Shown in pieces: positions 50,722-59,269 of a stretch of DNA of 64,000 nt. The notes below the pieces were generated by a model. It ran no database searches. It saw only the letters and a program-made list of their open reading frames with translations, and had not been told where the DNA came from. Position 1 is the first letter of the stretch, and each line of letters starts with the position of its first letter. The stretch lies in assembly GCF_003160695.1 (NCBI RefSeq), contig NZ_QGDD01000006.1, positions 1-64,000 on the forward strand, in the 5' to 3' direction. This stretch comes from Nocardioides silvaticus. Its GTDB lineage: Bacteria; Actinomycetota; Actinomycetes; Propionibacteriales; Nocardioidaceae. The position numbers and the translations under genes were made by a program.

Positions 50722-51879
50722 TCAGGCCACCTCCCCGGAGCGACCGGCCCTGCGCAGGTCCACGTCCCGGCCGCGCCACCGCACCGATCGACGCACGACG
50801 GTCAGGACAGCGGAACGGGCGAAGATCGCGTCGAAGGCGAGGAGGGGAACCGGGAACACCGCCCACGCCCACCGCCGGAAGCCGCCGATGCGCCCCAGGA
50901 TCGCGCGCAGCTGCACCGCCAGCAGCGCCCAACCCGCCGCCCAGAGGAGGGGGTGACCCGCGGCGGGGCCGTCGCTGCCGGAGGCGACCTCGACCACGGA
51001 CAGCGCGGCGCCGACGGCGACGGCGTGATGGGCGGCGACCCACCCGACGGTCAGGAGCGCGGCGACCGGTGAGGCGGCCGAGGCGCCGGATGCGATGTTC
51101 TTCGTCCACCCGGCGGCGAGCTGCCGGATCCCGTCGGGGTAGCTCCGCATCGAGATCGCCCTCCCTCCCAGCGTGCACCGCACAGGGAGTCCGGCGCGGG
51201 CGTAGGCCCGGGCGAGCGCCACGTCGTCGAGGATCTCGCCACGGACGGCGGCGTGACCCCCGGCGCGGCGGTAGTCCTCACGCGTGGTCAGCAGGCAGGG
51301 ACCGAACGCCATCGGGCGCGAGGGGACGCGGCGGCCGAACGCACCACTGGCCATCACCGCCACCACGTTGAAGTAGGCGGACAGCTGCTCGTGGGGACGC
51401 TGGGTCCGGTGGTATGGCTGGACGGACACCAGCCCGCCGTCGCGGTCGCGGAGGTCGAGCAGGCCGGCGAGGGCGTCGGGCGTCGACAGGACGGTGTCGG
51501 CGTCGAGGAAGAGCAGCAGGTCGCCGACGGCTTCCTCCGCCCCGCGGTGACAGGCCCAGGCCTTCCCGGTCCAGCCCGGCGGGGGAGCTGCCGCCGGCAG
51601 CACCCTGGCACCGGCGGCTCGTGCGACCGCCGCCGTGCGGTCGCGGGACCCGTCGTCCACCACGATCACCTCGGCGACGGGGACGGTGAGGTCGCGGAGC
51701 GACCCGAGGAGGCCGGGCAGGGTGCGCTCCTCGTCGCGCGCCGGGACGACCACCGACACGGACGATGCGCTGCCCGACGACCGCTGCGCCGCGTCCGGGA
51801 CCCGGCGCAGGCCCCGGACCAGCCACTGCCCGCCGGCCGCGGCCAGGAGCAGGACGACGGCGAGCACGGACGTGGTCAT
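50722..51879 (-). CDS. CrtQ-like glycosyltransferase (family 2) of the crt operon
   Basis: 385 residues. N-terminal TM (about 3-20), GT2 domain: VSVVVPARDEERTLPGLLGSL near 42-62, VIVVDDGSRDRT near 70, LFLDADTVLS near 120 (DxD), EILDDVALARAYARAG near 215 (ED), and three C-terminal TM helices. This is the 4,4'-diaponeurosporenoate glycosyltransferase layout. Would glycosylate an oxidised carotenoid produced by the P450. Neighbouring CrtO-type acyltransferase supports the glycosyl-ester idea. Confidence 0.85.
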   Translation of the reverse strand: MTTSVLAVVLLLAAAGGQWLVRGLRRVPDAAQRSSGSASSVSVVVPARDEERTLPGLLGSLRDLTVPVAEVIVVDDGSRDRTAAVARAAGARVLPAAAPPPGWTGKAWACHRGAEEAVGDLLLFLDADTVLSTPDALAGLLDLRDRDGGLVSVQPYHRTQRPHEQLSAYFNVVAVMASGAFGRRVPSRPMAFGPCLLTTREDYRRAGGHAAVRGEILDDVALARAYARAGLPVRCTLGGRAISMRSYPDGIRQLAAGWTKNIASGASAASPVAALLTVGWVAAHHAVAVGAALSVVEVASGSDGPAAGHPLLWAAGWALLAVQLRAILGRIGGFRRWAWAVFPVPLLAFDAIFARSAVLTVVRRSVRWRGRDVDLRRAGRSGEVA

Positions 51880-53261
51880 GGCGTCCCGGTCCGCGGGGTG
51901 AGGATCAGGGGCATGCCGCCCTGCGGGTGGACCGCTACCTGTGCCCGGGGCTCCGGGCGTTGCCAGCCCGTCGGCAACCCGACCCGGTGGCTCTCGAGCA
52001 GCCGACCGAGGACGACCGTCATCTCGCCGAGCGCGAAGGCGCGCCCGATGCACAGGCGCGGGCCCTGGCCGAAGGGGAGGTACGCGTGGCGCCCCGCGTC
52101 GGCGTCGAGGAACCGGTCCGGGCGGAACGAAGCGGGCTCGGACCACGTGACCGGTCGCCGGTGGACGAGCCAGGGGCTGATGATGGCGAGCGTCCCGGCC
52201 GGGACGGCGACGCCCCCGAGGACGTCGGCCTGCTCGGCGCGTCGCGACACCACCCAAGCAGGCGGGTAGAGGCGCAGCGCCTCGTCGATGACTGCCCGCG
52301 TCCACGGCAGCTGGGCCCGGTGGTCGAGCAACGTCGCCGGCCTGCCCAGCGAGGCCAGCTCGGCGCGCACCCGGTCCTGCACCTGCGGGTGCTCGGCGAG
52401 CAACATCAGCGTCCAGGTGAGGCTGGCGGCCACCGTCTCGTGGCCGGCGATGACCATGGTGACGAGCTCGTCGCGGATCTCCTGGTCGGGGAGGCCGCTG
52501 TCCAGGAGAAGGCCGAGCAGGTCGTCGCCGTGCTCTCCGGGCAGCGCCGGCCCACGCGCCCGCCGTTGGGCGATGAGCTCGGAGGTGATCACGTCGAGAC
52601 GGCGCCGGGTGGTGCGCAACCGGAGGTTCAGCACCGTGGGCGCCCACTCCGCCGTCGGCAGGATCGACCGGCCCAGGCGGACCACCAGCTCGGCTGCCCT
52701 GCTCGTGGCGCGCAACAGGTCGCGGGCGTGCCCGGTCAGGTCGGCGGAGAACAGTGCCCGCCCGACCGCGTCGAGGGCGATCCGGTGCATCAGCGAGGAG
52801 ACGTCGACGACGGAGCCGGCGGGTGCCGGTCCCCCTGGCACGGCGGACCGGATCGCTTCGTCCGCCGCCGCGTGCACCTGGGTGCTCACGACCGCGAGCC
52901 GCTCGTGGTGGAAGGCCGGCGCCGCTGCGCGCCGGTGCTGCATCCAGCTGGGCTCCGCGGACGCCAGCAGGCCGGGTCCGGTGACGCGGCCGAGCGCGGC
53001 GTACTGAACGGTCCGCTTGCTCCAGTGCCGGGCGCCGGTCTGCAGCACGTGGCGCACGTCGGCGGGGTCGTTGAGCAGCAGCGCCGGCGTGCCGGGCACC
53101 GGGAAGGCGACCAGGTCGCCGTACTCCTGCTGGACGTCGACGAGGTACGACAACGGGTCGCGACGGATGGAGCGGAACGCGCGGGCCATGTCGCCGGGTG
53201 TCGGACCGGGGACGCCGATCTCCATCGGCCTCATCGCCTGGAAGCGGTCGCTGACGGTCAC
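51876..53261 (-). CDS. Cytochrome P450 of the carotenoid operon
   Basis: 461 residues, GTG start overlapping crtYd stop. I-helix VIAGHETVAASL near 265, K-helix EALRLYPP near 315, and heme-binding FGQGPRLCIGRAFALGE near 400 with the proximal Cys. Position between lycopene cyclase and glycosyltransferase genes suggests that it hydroxylates or oxidises the carotenoid end group to create the site for glycosylation. In staphyloxanthin synthesis this step is done by the unrelated CrtP oxidase. The P450 redox partners are not encoded here. Confidence 0.92.
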   Translation of the reverse strand: MTVSDRFQAMRPMEIGVPGPTPGDMARAFRSIRRDPLSYLVDVQQEYGDLVAFPVPGTPALLLNDPADVRHVLQTGARHWSKRTVQYAALGRVTGPGLLASAEPSWMQHRRAAAPAFHHERLAVVSTQVHAAADEAIRSAVPGGPAPAGSVVDVSSLMHRIALDAVGRALFSADLTGHARDLLRATSRAAELVVRLGRSILPTAEWAPTVLNLRLRTTRRRLDVITSELIAQRRARGPALPGEHGDDLLGLLLDSGLPDQEIRDELVTMVIAGHETVAASLTWTLMLLAEHPQVQDRVRAELASLGRPATLLDHRAQLPWTRAVIDEALRLYPPAWVVSRRAEQADVLGGVAVPAGTLAIISPWLVHRRPVTWSEPASFRPDRFLDADAGRHAYLPFGQGPRLCIGRAFALGEMTVVLGRLLESHRVGLPTGWQRPEPRAQVAVHPQGGMPLILTPRTGTP

Positions 53262-53593
53262 GCCGGGTCCTCCCCGGCGCGGCGACCGAGCCAGGTCCAC
53301 ACGACGCACGTGGTCAGGACCAGCCCGAAGCCGAAAGCCAGGTCCTCGACCGGCGCGTAGACGATCCGGCCGTCCCCCAGGAACGTGGTGCTCCCGGAGC
53401 CGACGATGCTCCCGCCGTCGTAGCGGACGATCCCGCGGCCGGTCAGCCAGCCGTTGGTGAGCAGCTGGAAGAACACGATGATGGCGTACGCCGACCACCA
53501 GTCCCTGGAGCTGGTCAACTGGGTGCGGGCGACCCAGCGGTCGACGACGAGGGCGGCGAGCACCCCGATCACCGCGAGCGCTGTGTAGGTCAC
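53258..53593 (-). CDS. crtYd: Lycopene cyclase subunit (CrtYd-type)
   Basis: 111 residues, three hydrophobic segments; TYTALAVIGVLAALVVDRWVAR at the start and RDWWSAYAIIVFFQLLTNGWLTGRGIVRYD in the middle are typical of the lycopene cyclase domain (CarR/YcYd type). GTG start overlaps crtYc. Heterodimer partner of crtYc. Confidence 0.88.
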   Translation of the reverse strand: MTYTALAVIGVLAALVVDRWVARTQLTSSRDWWSAYAIIVFFQLLTNGWLTGRGIVRYDGGSIVGSGSTTFLGDGRIVYAPVEDLAFGFGLVLTTCVVWTWLGRRAGEDPA

Positions 53594-53934
53594 CGGTCCA
53601 CCTCGGCGTCGCGCCTGAACCCGGACCGCCGGACCACCCGGACCGCCTCGAGCGTCAGCACGGAGACGACGGGGATGACGACGAAGAACCCGATCTCCTC
53701 CAGCGGCAGACCCCCGAGACGCCACGGCAGGGTCTGGGCGTCGTCGAACCACCAGTGCCCGGCACCGGTCGCGTAGAGGTCCCACAGGAGGAACGGCGAG
53801 CCGGCCAGGAGGACCGTGAGGACCAGCCGACGGGGCTGACGGAGCACCCGCAGCCGGAACGCCGGCACCAGGGGAAGCGTGCCGGCGAGGCAGAAGGCCA
53901 GCATCGCGACGTACGACCAGTGCGGCGCGCTCAT
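53590..53934 (-). CDS. crtYc: Lycopene cyclase subunit (CrtYc-type)
   Basis: 114 residues, lycopene cyclase domain: YVAMLAFCLAGTLPL, then LLWDLYATGAGHWWFDDAQTLPWRLGGLPLEEIGFFVVIP in outline (the PxE(E) motif is typical). With crtYd it forms the two-subunit beta/epsilon-type cyclase common in actinobacteria. The products would be monocyclic or bicyclic C40 carotenoids. Confidence 0.88.
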   Translation of the reverse strand: MSAPHWSYVAMLAFCLAGTLPLVPAFRLRVLRQPRRLVLTVLLAGSPFLLWDLYATGAGHWWFDDAQTLPWRLGGLPLEEIGFFVVIPVVSVLTLEAVRVVRRSGFRRDAEVDR

Positions 53935-55547
53935 CCGGGCACCGGGAACGCGGACCGGTCACCGCTGAGCCGCTTGAGGACGAGCTCGGCGCTGATCAGG
54001 CACATGGGGAGGCCCACGCCCGGCACCGTGCTCGCGCCCGCGTAGAGAAGGCCCTCGACCTTGGCCGAGGCGTTGCCGGGCCGGAAGAACGCGCTCTGGC
54101 GGAGCGTGTGCTCGAGGCCGAGCGCGCCACCGCGCCAGGAGTTGTAGCGGGTGGCGAAGTCCTCGGGCCCGACGGTGTGCCGTACCCGGATCCGGCTCCG
54201 CAGGTCGGGGACGCCGGCCCACGAGGCCACCTGGTCGATCGCGGCGTCGGCGGCCCGCTCCACCTCCGGCGAACCCTGCCCGTCGTCGCCACCGTGCCCG
54301 ATCGCGGTGTCGGCGGGCACCGGCACCAGGACGAACAGGTTCTCGTGCCCCGCGGGCGCGACCGTGGCGTCGGTCTCCGACGGCTTGCAGACGTAGATGG
54401 AGGCGGGGTCCGGCACCCGCGTGTCGGGGCCGAAGATGTCGCCGAAGTTCCGCGCCCAGTCGGAGGTGAAGAAGAGGGTGTGGTGGGCCAGCTCGGGGAG
54501 CCGTCCCTCGACACCGAGCATCGCCAGCACCGCGCCCGGCCCCGGGGACCGGCGGGTCCACGCGCCCTCGGGATGGGTCTGCAGCTCCCAGGGCAGCAGC
54601 TGTGTCTCGATGTGGTGCAGGTCCGCGGCGCCGACGACCACATCGGCGGCCGTCGTGGTGACGCGACCGTCCCGGTCCCGGTGCTCCACCCCGGTCGCGA
54701 CCGCCCTCCTGCCGCGGGAGCCGGGACGCGTCGTGATCGACGTGACCGCGGTGCCGGTGTGCAGGCGCGCCCCGTGTCGTCGGGCGACGTCGGCGATCAC
54801 CTCGATCAGCCGGGCGAAGCCGCCCTGCGGGTAGAGCACCCGGTCCCCGAGGTCGAGCCGGCTCATCAGGTGGTAGAGGCTGGGGGCCCGGCTCGGTGAC
54901 GAGCCGAGGAAGACGGCGGGATATCCCAGGACCTGCTGGATCCGTCGGTCGGAGAACGTCGCTGCGACGTGGCTCTCCAAGGATCGCGTCAGCAGCCGGC
55001 CGAGCTTGGGCGTCCGTCGTACGACGTCGGGGTGGAGCAGCGCCGTCGGCGAGTCGAAGCTCGTGTAGAGGAATCGCCGAAGAGCCATGTCGTAGGAGTC
55101 CTCGGCCGAGCGCAGGTAGTCGTCGAACCTCGCGCCCGCGCCGGGTTCCAGGCTCTCGAAGAGTGCCCGGTTGTGCGCACGGTCGGGGCGGACGTCGACA
55201 GGCTCGGCGTGCTCCTCGAAGTAGACGCGGTAGCTCGGGTCGAGCGCGGTCAGGTCCAGCTCGGCGTCCGTGCTGGTGCCGAGCAGCGAGAAGAAGTGGT
55301 CGAAGACCTCGGGCATCAGGTACCACGACGCGCCGGTGTCGAAGCGGAACCCTTCGCGCTCCACGCAGCCCACGCGTCCGCCGAGCTCGTCGTTCTGCTC
55401 GAGCAGGTCGACGCTGTGGCCCCGGGAGGCCAGCAGGGCGGCCGTCGCCAGCCCGGCGATGCCGCCGCCGATGACGACGACGCGACGCGCGGCCGCGTCC
55501 GCGGTCGCCGGTCGGCCGACGAGCCGTTCGGCGAGCCTCGACGTCAC
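53931..55547 (-). CDS. crtI: Phytoene desaturase
   Basis: 538 residues, GTG start overlapping crtB stop. FAD motif VVVIGGGIAGLATAALLASRG near 23-43, DLLEQNDELGGRVG, and C-terminal YAGASTVPGVGLPMCLISAELVLKRL, the CrtI signature. GYPAVFLGSSPSRAPSLYHLMS near 200 is the typical desaturase segment. Converts phytoene to lycopene. Reads as an intact full-length protein. Confidence 0.95.
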   Translation of the reverse strand: MTSRLAERLVGRPATADAAARRVVVIGGGIAGLATAALLASRGHSVDLLEQNDELGGRVGCVEREGFRFDTGASWYLMPEVFDHFFSLLGTSTDAELDLTALDPSYRVYFEEHAEPVDVRPDRAHNRALFESLEPGAGARFDDYLRSAEDSYDMALRRFLYTSFDSPTALLHPDVVRRTPKLGRLLTRSLESHVAATFSDRRIQQVLGYPAVFLGSSPSRAPSLYHLMSRLDLGDRVLYPQGGFARLIEVIADVARRHGARLHTGTAVTSITTRPGSRGRRAVATGVEHRDRDGRVTTTAADVVVGAADLHHIETQLLPWELQTHPEGAWTRRSPGPGAVLAMLGVEGRLPELAHHTLFFTSDWARNFGDIFGPDTRVPDPASIYVCKPSETDATVAPAGHENLFVLVPVPADTAIGHGGDDGQGSPEVERAADAAIDQVASWAGVPDLRSRIRVRHTVGPEDFATRYNSWRGGALGLEHTLRQSAFFRPGNASAKVEGLLYAGASTVPGVGLPMCLISAELVLKRLSGDRSAFPVPG

Positions 55548-56428
55548 GACCGGCCTCCGTGGATCGCGCCGGCGGCGAGCCGCAGCTTGACCGCGGCAGG
55601 CACCCGGACGCGCCGGCGGCGGATCTCTCCGGCCGGGGTCGCGCGGAGCCGGGACGCCAGCTCGGCGAAGGTCGCGTGGGCGGCGCGGACCGCGCGGCGA
55701 CTGCTCGACGGCAGGTCCTCGACGACCTCCGCCGCGGCGTGGAGGTCGCCGTCGATGTCGTCGAGGATCCGGTCGCGGTCGGCGTCGCAGAAACCGTCGA
55801 CGTCCAGTCCGGGGAAGTAGTCCCGCCGCAGCACGTCGTGGTCCTCGGCCAGGTCGCGCAGGAAGTTGAGCTTCTGGAACGCGGCGCCGAGGTGGCGCGC
55901 CCCGGGGGCGAGGCGCTCGTAGGCCGTCTCCCGGTCGGCTGGGCCGTCCGGCGCGGCGAGGAACGTGCGCAGGCACATCAGGCCGACCACCTCCGCCGAG
56001 CCGTAGACGTAGCGGTCGAAGGTCTCGGGGGTGTGGGCGGTCGTGTCGAGGTCCATCCGCATGGACGCGAAGAACGGCGCGACGACGTCCTCGCCGATGC
56101 CGACCGCCGAGGCGGTCCGGGCGAAGGCGTGCACGACGAGGTTGCCGCTGTAGCCGGCGTCCAGGGCGTGCCGCACGTCCTGCTCGAGCCAGGTCAGCAT
56201 GGTCGCCCGGGTCTCCCGCTCCAGGGTGGGATCGGGGTTGTCGACCACCTCGTCCGCGACGCGCACCAGTGCGTAGACGTTGCGTACCTGCGTCCTCACC
56301 GGCTCGGCGAGCAACCGGGAAGCGAGCCCGAAGGAGCTCGAGTACTCGCGGATGACGACGGCCGCGCTGTCCTCCGCCACGGTGTCGTAGAGGGTCCGTC
56401 CGGGCGCGTGGCGGAGGAAGAAGCTCAT
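55544..56428 (-). CDS. crtB: Phytoene synthase
   Basis: 294 residues. Aspartate motifs: VRVADEVVDNPD near 55-66 (DxxxD) and FLRDLAEDHDVLRRDYFP near 188-205 (second DxxxD), and GLMCLRTFL near 150, the trans-isoprenyl head-to-head synthase layout. Condenses two GGPP to phytoene. ATG overlaps the crtE stop. Confidence 0.95.
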   Translation of the reverse strand: MSFFLRHAPGRTLYDTVAEDSAAVVIREYSSSFGLASRLLAEPVRTQVRNVYALVRVADEVVDNPDPTLERETRATMLTWLEQDVRHALDAGYSGNLVVHAFARTASAVGIGEDVVAPFFASMRMDLDTTAHTPETFDRYVYGSAEVVGLMCLRTFLAAPDGPADRETAYERLAPGARHLGAAFQKLNFLRDLAEDHDVLRRDYFPGLDVDGFCDADRDRILDDIDGDLHAAAEVVEDLPSSSRRAVRAAHATFAELASRLRATPAGEIRRRRVRVPAAVKLRLAAGAIHGGRS

Positions 56429-57468
56429 GCTGCGGCCTCGCGTCCGTCGGCAGGGACCGCCGACCGGCCGGCCTGGGCAGTGAGGACGTCGATCGCGATC
56501 CCGAGCTCGTCGAGGACCCGGCGGCTCGCCACCAGGTGCTGCTCCACCAGCTCCTCGACGAACCGGCGCGAGCCGGACGTGGCGAGCAGCCGCCGGACCT
56601 CGGCGAGCTCCGCCTCCGCCAGGTCGCGTCCCAGGAACGTCTGGATCCGCTCCCACTCGGGCGTCGATCGGGCGTGCGCCATCAGCGGTGTCTGCTTGCC
56701 GGTGCGGAGGTCGCCCGTGGTGCTCTTGCCGGAGCGCGCCGGGTCGCCGAAGACGCCGATGAGGTCGTCGGCCAGCTGGAAGGCGATCCCCATCGCCCGG
56801 CCGGCCTCCTCCAGGCGATGGGTCGTGCCGTCGTCCGCCCCGGCAAGCACTGCGCCCGCCTGGAGCGGGAGGGAGAAGGAGTAGGCACTGGTCTTCTGCT
56901 CGGCCATGGTGAGGCTCTCGGCCAGCGAGGCGGGGGCGAGCCCCAGCGACAGGCGCACGTCGGCCAGCTCGCCGGCAGCCGTGGTGTGCAGCGCGCCGTC
57001 GAGCAGGTCGAGCAGTCGGCGCACGACAGGGACCGGCGCCCCGCAGGTGGCCACGGCGCGGACCGCGGCGGCGAGAGCGAGGTCGCCGGCGAGGATGGCG
57101 GCCGCGGCGCCGTACTCCTCCGCCGCAGCATCGCCGGCGCCGGCGCCGGTCGCCTGCTCTCGGAAGGTGCCGCTGACGTTGAGGCGCCCGCGGCGCACGT
57201 GGTCGCCGTCGATCACGTCGTCGTGGATGACGAACGCGGTGTGCAGCAGCTCGATGGCGGCTCCGACCTCCGCGGCCGCGGCGGGGCGGTTGCCGCCCAG
57301 CGCGTCGTGGGTCGCGACGACGAGGGCCGGCCGGAACCTCTTGCCGCCCTCGGTGGCGAGGCAGAGCGCGTCCCACAGGCGGGCGTGCTCCGGGTCGATC
57401 AACGCGGCGCGGGCCCGGCCGTCGTCGAGCAGGTGGTGCAGGGCTTCGTCGGTGGTGCGTGCGGTCAT
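56425..57468 (-). CDS. crtE: Geranylgeranyl diphosphate synthase-type polyprenyl synthase
   Basis: 347 residues. First aspartate-rich motif FVIHDDVIDGDHVRRG near 75-90, second AFQLADDLIGVFGDPARSGK near 230, GKRFRPALVVATH near 38. First gene of the carotenoid operon; makes GGPP for crtB. Its start is 91 bp from the divergent MerR-DICT gene, with repeated operator sequences between. Confidence 0.94.
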   Translation of the reverse strand: MTARTTDEALHHLLDDGRARAALIDPEHARLWDALCLATEGGKRFRPALVVATHDALGGNRPAAAAEVGAAIELLHTAFVIHDDVIDGDHVRRGRLNVSGTFREQATGAGAGDAAAEEYGAAAAILAGDLALAAAVRAVATCGAPVPVVRRLLDLLDGALHTTAAGELADVRLSLGLAPASLAESLTMAEQKTSAYSFSLPLQAGAVLAGADDGTTHRLEEAGRAMGIAFQLADDLIGVFGDPARSGKSTTGDLRTGKQTPLMAHARSTPEWERIQTFLGRDLAEAELAEVRRLLATSGSRRFVEELVEQHLVASRRVLDELGIAIDVLTAQAGRSAVPADGREAAA

Positions 57469-57507
57469 CGGTCGGTCCTCTCCGCTTCGCCGCGGTGTCG
57501 TTGCCCT

Positions 57508-57545
57508 AACCTATGCAATAGTTGCAAATAAAACCTATGCAGGTT
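57508..57545. promoter_or_regulatory. Operator region between crtE and merR-DICT (AACCTATGCA repeats)
   Basis: AACCTATGCA occurs twice in direct orientation (57508-57517 and 57532-57541). The first overlaps a perfect inverted repeat TGCAA-TAG-TTGCA (57514-57526), and the second is followed by GGTT making AACC-TATGCA-GGTT (57532-57545). This AT-rich cluster in a GC-rich divergent promoter region is the expected binding site of the adjacent MerR regulator. Confidence 0.65.
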
Positions 57546-57559
57546 GAGGAGGTCGGCAG

Positions 57560-58426
57560 TTGTCCCCGGGATCCGCCGCTCTGACGATCGGCGAGCTTGC
57601 CGTCCGTACGGGGGTACCCACTGCGACGCTGCGCAGCTGGGAAGCGCGCTACGGATTTCCGCGACCTGCCCGTCCCGGTGGGGGCCACCGCCGGTACTCG
57701 GAGTCCGACGTCGACGCGGTGTTGGAGGTGCTGCGCCGTCGGCAGGAGGGCGTCAGCCTGAGGGCGGCGCTCCGTGACGTCACACCCCAGCCCTATCCCT
57801 CGCGCTCGGTCTACGCGGAGCTGCGCCGTCGCCATCCGCAGCTGGTGCCGCAGGTGCTCTCGAAGCGGAGCCTGGTCGCGCTCAGCCGGGCCATCGAGGA
57901 CGAGTGCTGCGCCCGCGCCGCGCAGCCGGTCCTGTTCGGCGGGTTCCAGCACGAGAAGCACCTGCGCGACTCGCTCGCACGCTGGGACGAGCTCGCCCGC
58001 ACCGCGAGGGCGACGGTGGCCTTCGCGCGCCTCTCCGATCCCGCCGGTCCCGTCGATCTCCTGGGGCGTCGGTCGGGGCGCGTGGTCGCGGTCGACCTGC
58101 CGGTCGAGGCGCCGCTCAACCGGGAGTGGCTCGTCGTGTGCGACGCGGCGGACCTGCCCGCCTGCATGACCGCGGTGGAGATGCCGGGGCGGGAGCGGGC
58201 GGTCGACGGGAGCCGCCGGTTCGAGGTCCTGTGGTCGGTGGACCCGCAGATCGTCCGCGCCGCCGGACGGGTGGCGGCCTCGCTCGCCGATCAGTACGCG
58301 CCGGGCTGGCGCCCCGCCGACCTGGTCCTCGCCGTCGACGACCCGCCGCGGGCGTCGGCCGACCTCGACCGGGCTGCGGGCCTCTTCAACCGGATGCTGG
58401 GCTACCTCGAGGCATCCGACCGGTAG
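57560..58426 (+). CDS. MerR-family regulator with DICT sensory domain
   Basis: 288 residues. MerR HTH at 8-75 (LTIGELAVRTGVPTATLRSWEARYGFPRPARPGGGHRRYSESDVDAV in outline), linker, then a DICT-type sensor region about 90-280 (LSKRSLVALSRAIEDECCARAAQPVLFGGFQHEKHL, then WRPADLVLAVDDPPRASADLDRAAGLFNRML). Likely controls the divergent carotenoid operon; LitR-type MerR proteins do this in other actinobacteria, but here the vitamin B12 domain is replaced by DICT. TTG start 57560 with GGAGG 7 nt upstream. Confidence 0.88.
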   Translation: MSPGSAALTIGELAVRTGVPTATLRSWEARYGFPRPARPGGGHRRYSESDVDAVLEVLRRRQEGVSLRAALRDVTPQPYPSRSVYAELRRRHPQLVPQVLSKRSLVALSRAIEDECCARAAQPVLFGGFQHEKHLRDSLARWDELARTARATVAFARLSDPAGPVDLLGRRSGRVVAVDLPVEAPLNREWLVVCDAADLPACMTAVEMPGRERAVDGSRRFEVLWSVDPQIVRAAGRVAASLADQYAPGWRPADLVLAVDDPPRASADLDRAAGLFNRMLGYLEASDR

Positions 58427-58436
58427 TCGGCCGGGT

Positions 58437-59213
58437 TCAGGCGACCTGGAGCGAGCGCTTCGAGAGACCCATCCAGAAGCCGTCGATGACCTGGGTGCCA
58501 GGCGCGCCGGGGTCGCTCGCCGCGCCGAGGGTGACGAACAGCGGGCTGTAGTGCTCGACCGTCGGATGCGCGTAGGGCATGCCCGGCGCCTTCGAGCGGT
58601 ACGACGCGAGGGTGTCCACGTCGCCCCGGGCCAGTGCCTCGCCGGCCCAGCTGTCGAAGTCGGCCGACCAGCCCGGGACCTGGGCGTCGATGCGCCACTC
58701 GGTGAGGAACGGCAGGCCGTGGGTGAGGAACCCGGAGCCGATGATGAGGACGCCCTCCTCGCGCAGTGGCCGCAACCGCTCGCCCAGCGTGAGCAGCCGC
58801 TCGGGATCGTGGGTCGGCAGCGACATCTGCAGGACCGGGATGTCCGCGTCGGGATACATGATCCGCAGCGGCACCCACGCACCGTGGTCGAGACCGCGCG
58901 AGGTGTGCTGGTGCACCGGCTCGGTCGCCGGCATCAGCCGCGCGATGCGATCGGCGAGCGCGGTGGCGTCGGGCGTGCGGTAGGTCATCCGGTAGTACTT
59001 CGCGTCGAACCCGCCGAAGTCGTAGACGAGCCCGGCGCCGCTGGCGCTCAGCGAGACCGGTGCCGACTCCCAGTGGGCGCTCACGATGAGGATCGCCGTC
59101 GGCCGCGGCAGGTCGCCGGCCCAGGCGGCGAGCTGGCCCGACCAGACAGGGTCGTCGAGCAGCGGCGGCGCGCCATGGCCGATGTAGAGGGCAGGCATGC
59201 GGTCGGACGTCAT
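58437..59213 (-). CDS. LigB/DODA-type extradiol ring-cleavage dioxygenase
   Basis: 258 residues. YIGHGAPPLL near 9 and ILIVSAHWESAPVSL near 43 carry the metal His ligands, with GLDHGAWVPLRIMYPDADIPV near 108 and SGFLTHGLPFL near 158. This is the class III DOPA-4,5-dioxygenase-like family, which cleaves catechols or is implicated in pigment and betalain-like chemistry. A palindromic operator lies immediately upstream. ATG 59213 is preferred because no upstream in-frame start precedes the conserved N-terminus plausibly. Confidence 0.85.
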   Translation of the reverse strand: MTSDRMPALYIGHGAPPLLDDPVWSGQLAAWAGDLPRPTAILIVSAHWESAPVSLSASGAGLVYDFGGFDAKYYRMTYRTPDATALADRIARLMPATEPVHQHTSRGLDHGAWVPLRIMYPDADIPVLQMSLPTHDPERLLTLGERLRPLREEGVLIIGSGFLTHGLPFLTEWRIDAQVPGWSADFDSWAGEALARGDVDTLASYRSKAPGMPYAHPTVEHYSPLFVTLGAASDPGAPGTQVIDGFWMGLSKRSLQVA

Positions 59214-59225
59214 GGTCACCTCAAT

Positions 59226-59241
59226 AGTTGAGGATTCAACT
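59226..59241. promoter_or_regulatory. Operator AGTTGA-GGAT-TCAACT upstream of the dioxygenase
   Basis: Perfect 6-bp arms, 4-nt centre, 12 bp upstream of the ATG in an AT-rich patch (59221-59246). Size and symmetry fit a MarR/TetR-type repressor site; no cognate gene adjacent. Confidence 0.45.
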
Positions 59242-59269
59242 TTATTCCAGGACGCCGGGTTTCGAAAGC

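Noticed and set aside
55193..55212. GTCGACAGGCTCGG in crtI as another dispersed repeat copy
   Set aside because: It matches only part of the core and encodes a normal-looking EPVDVRP segment, so chance is likely.
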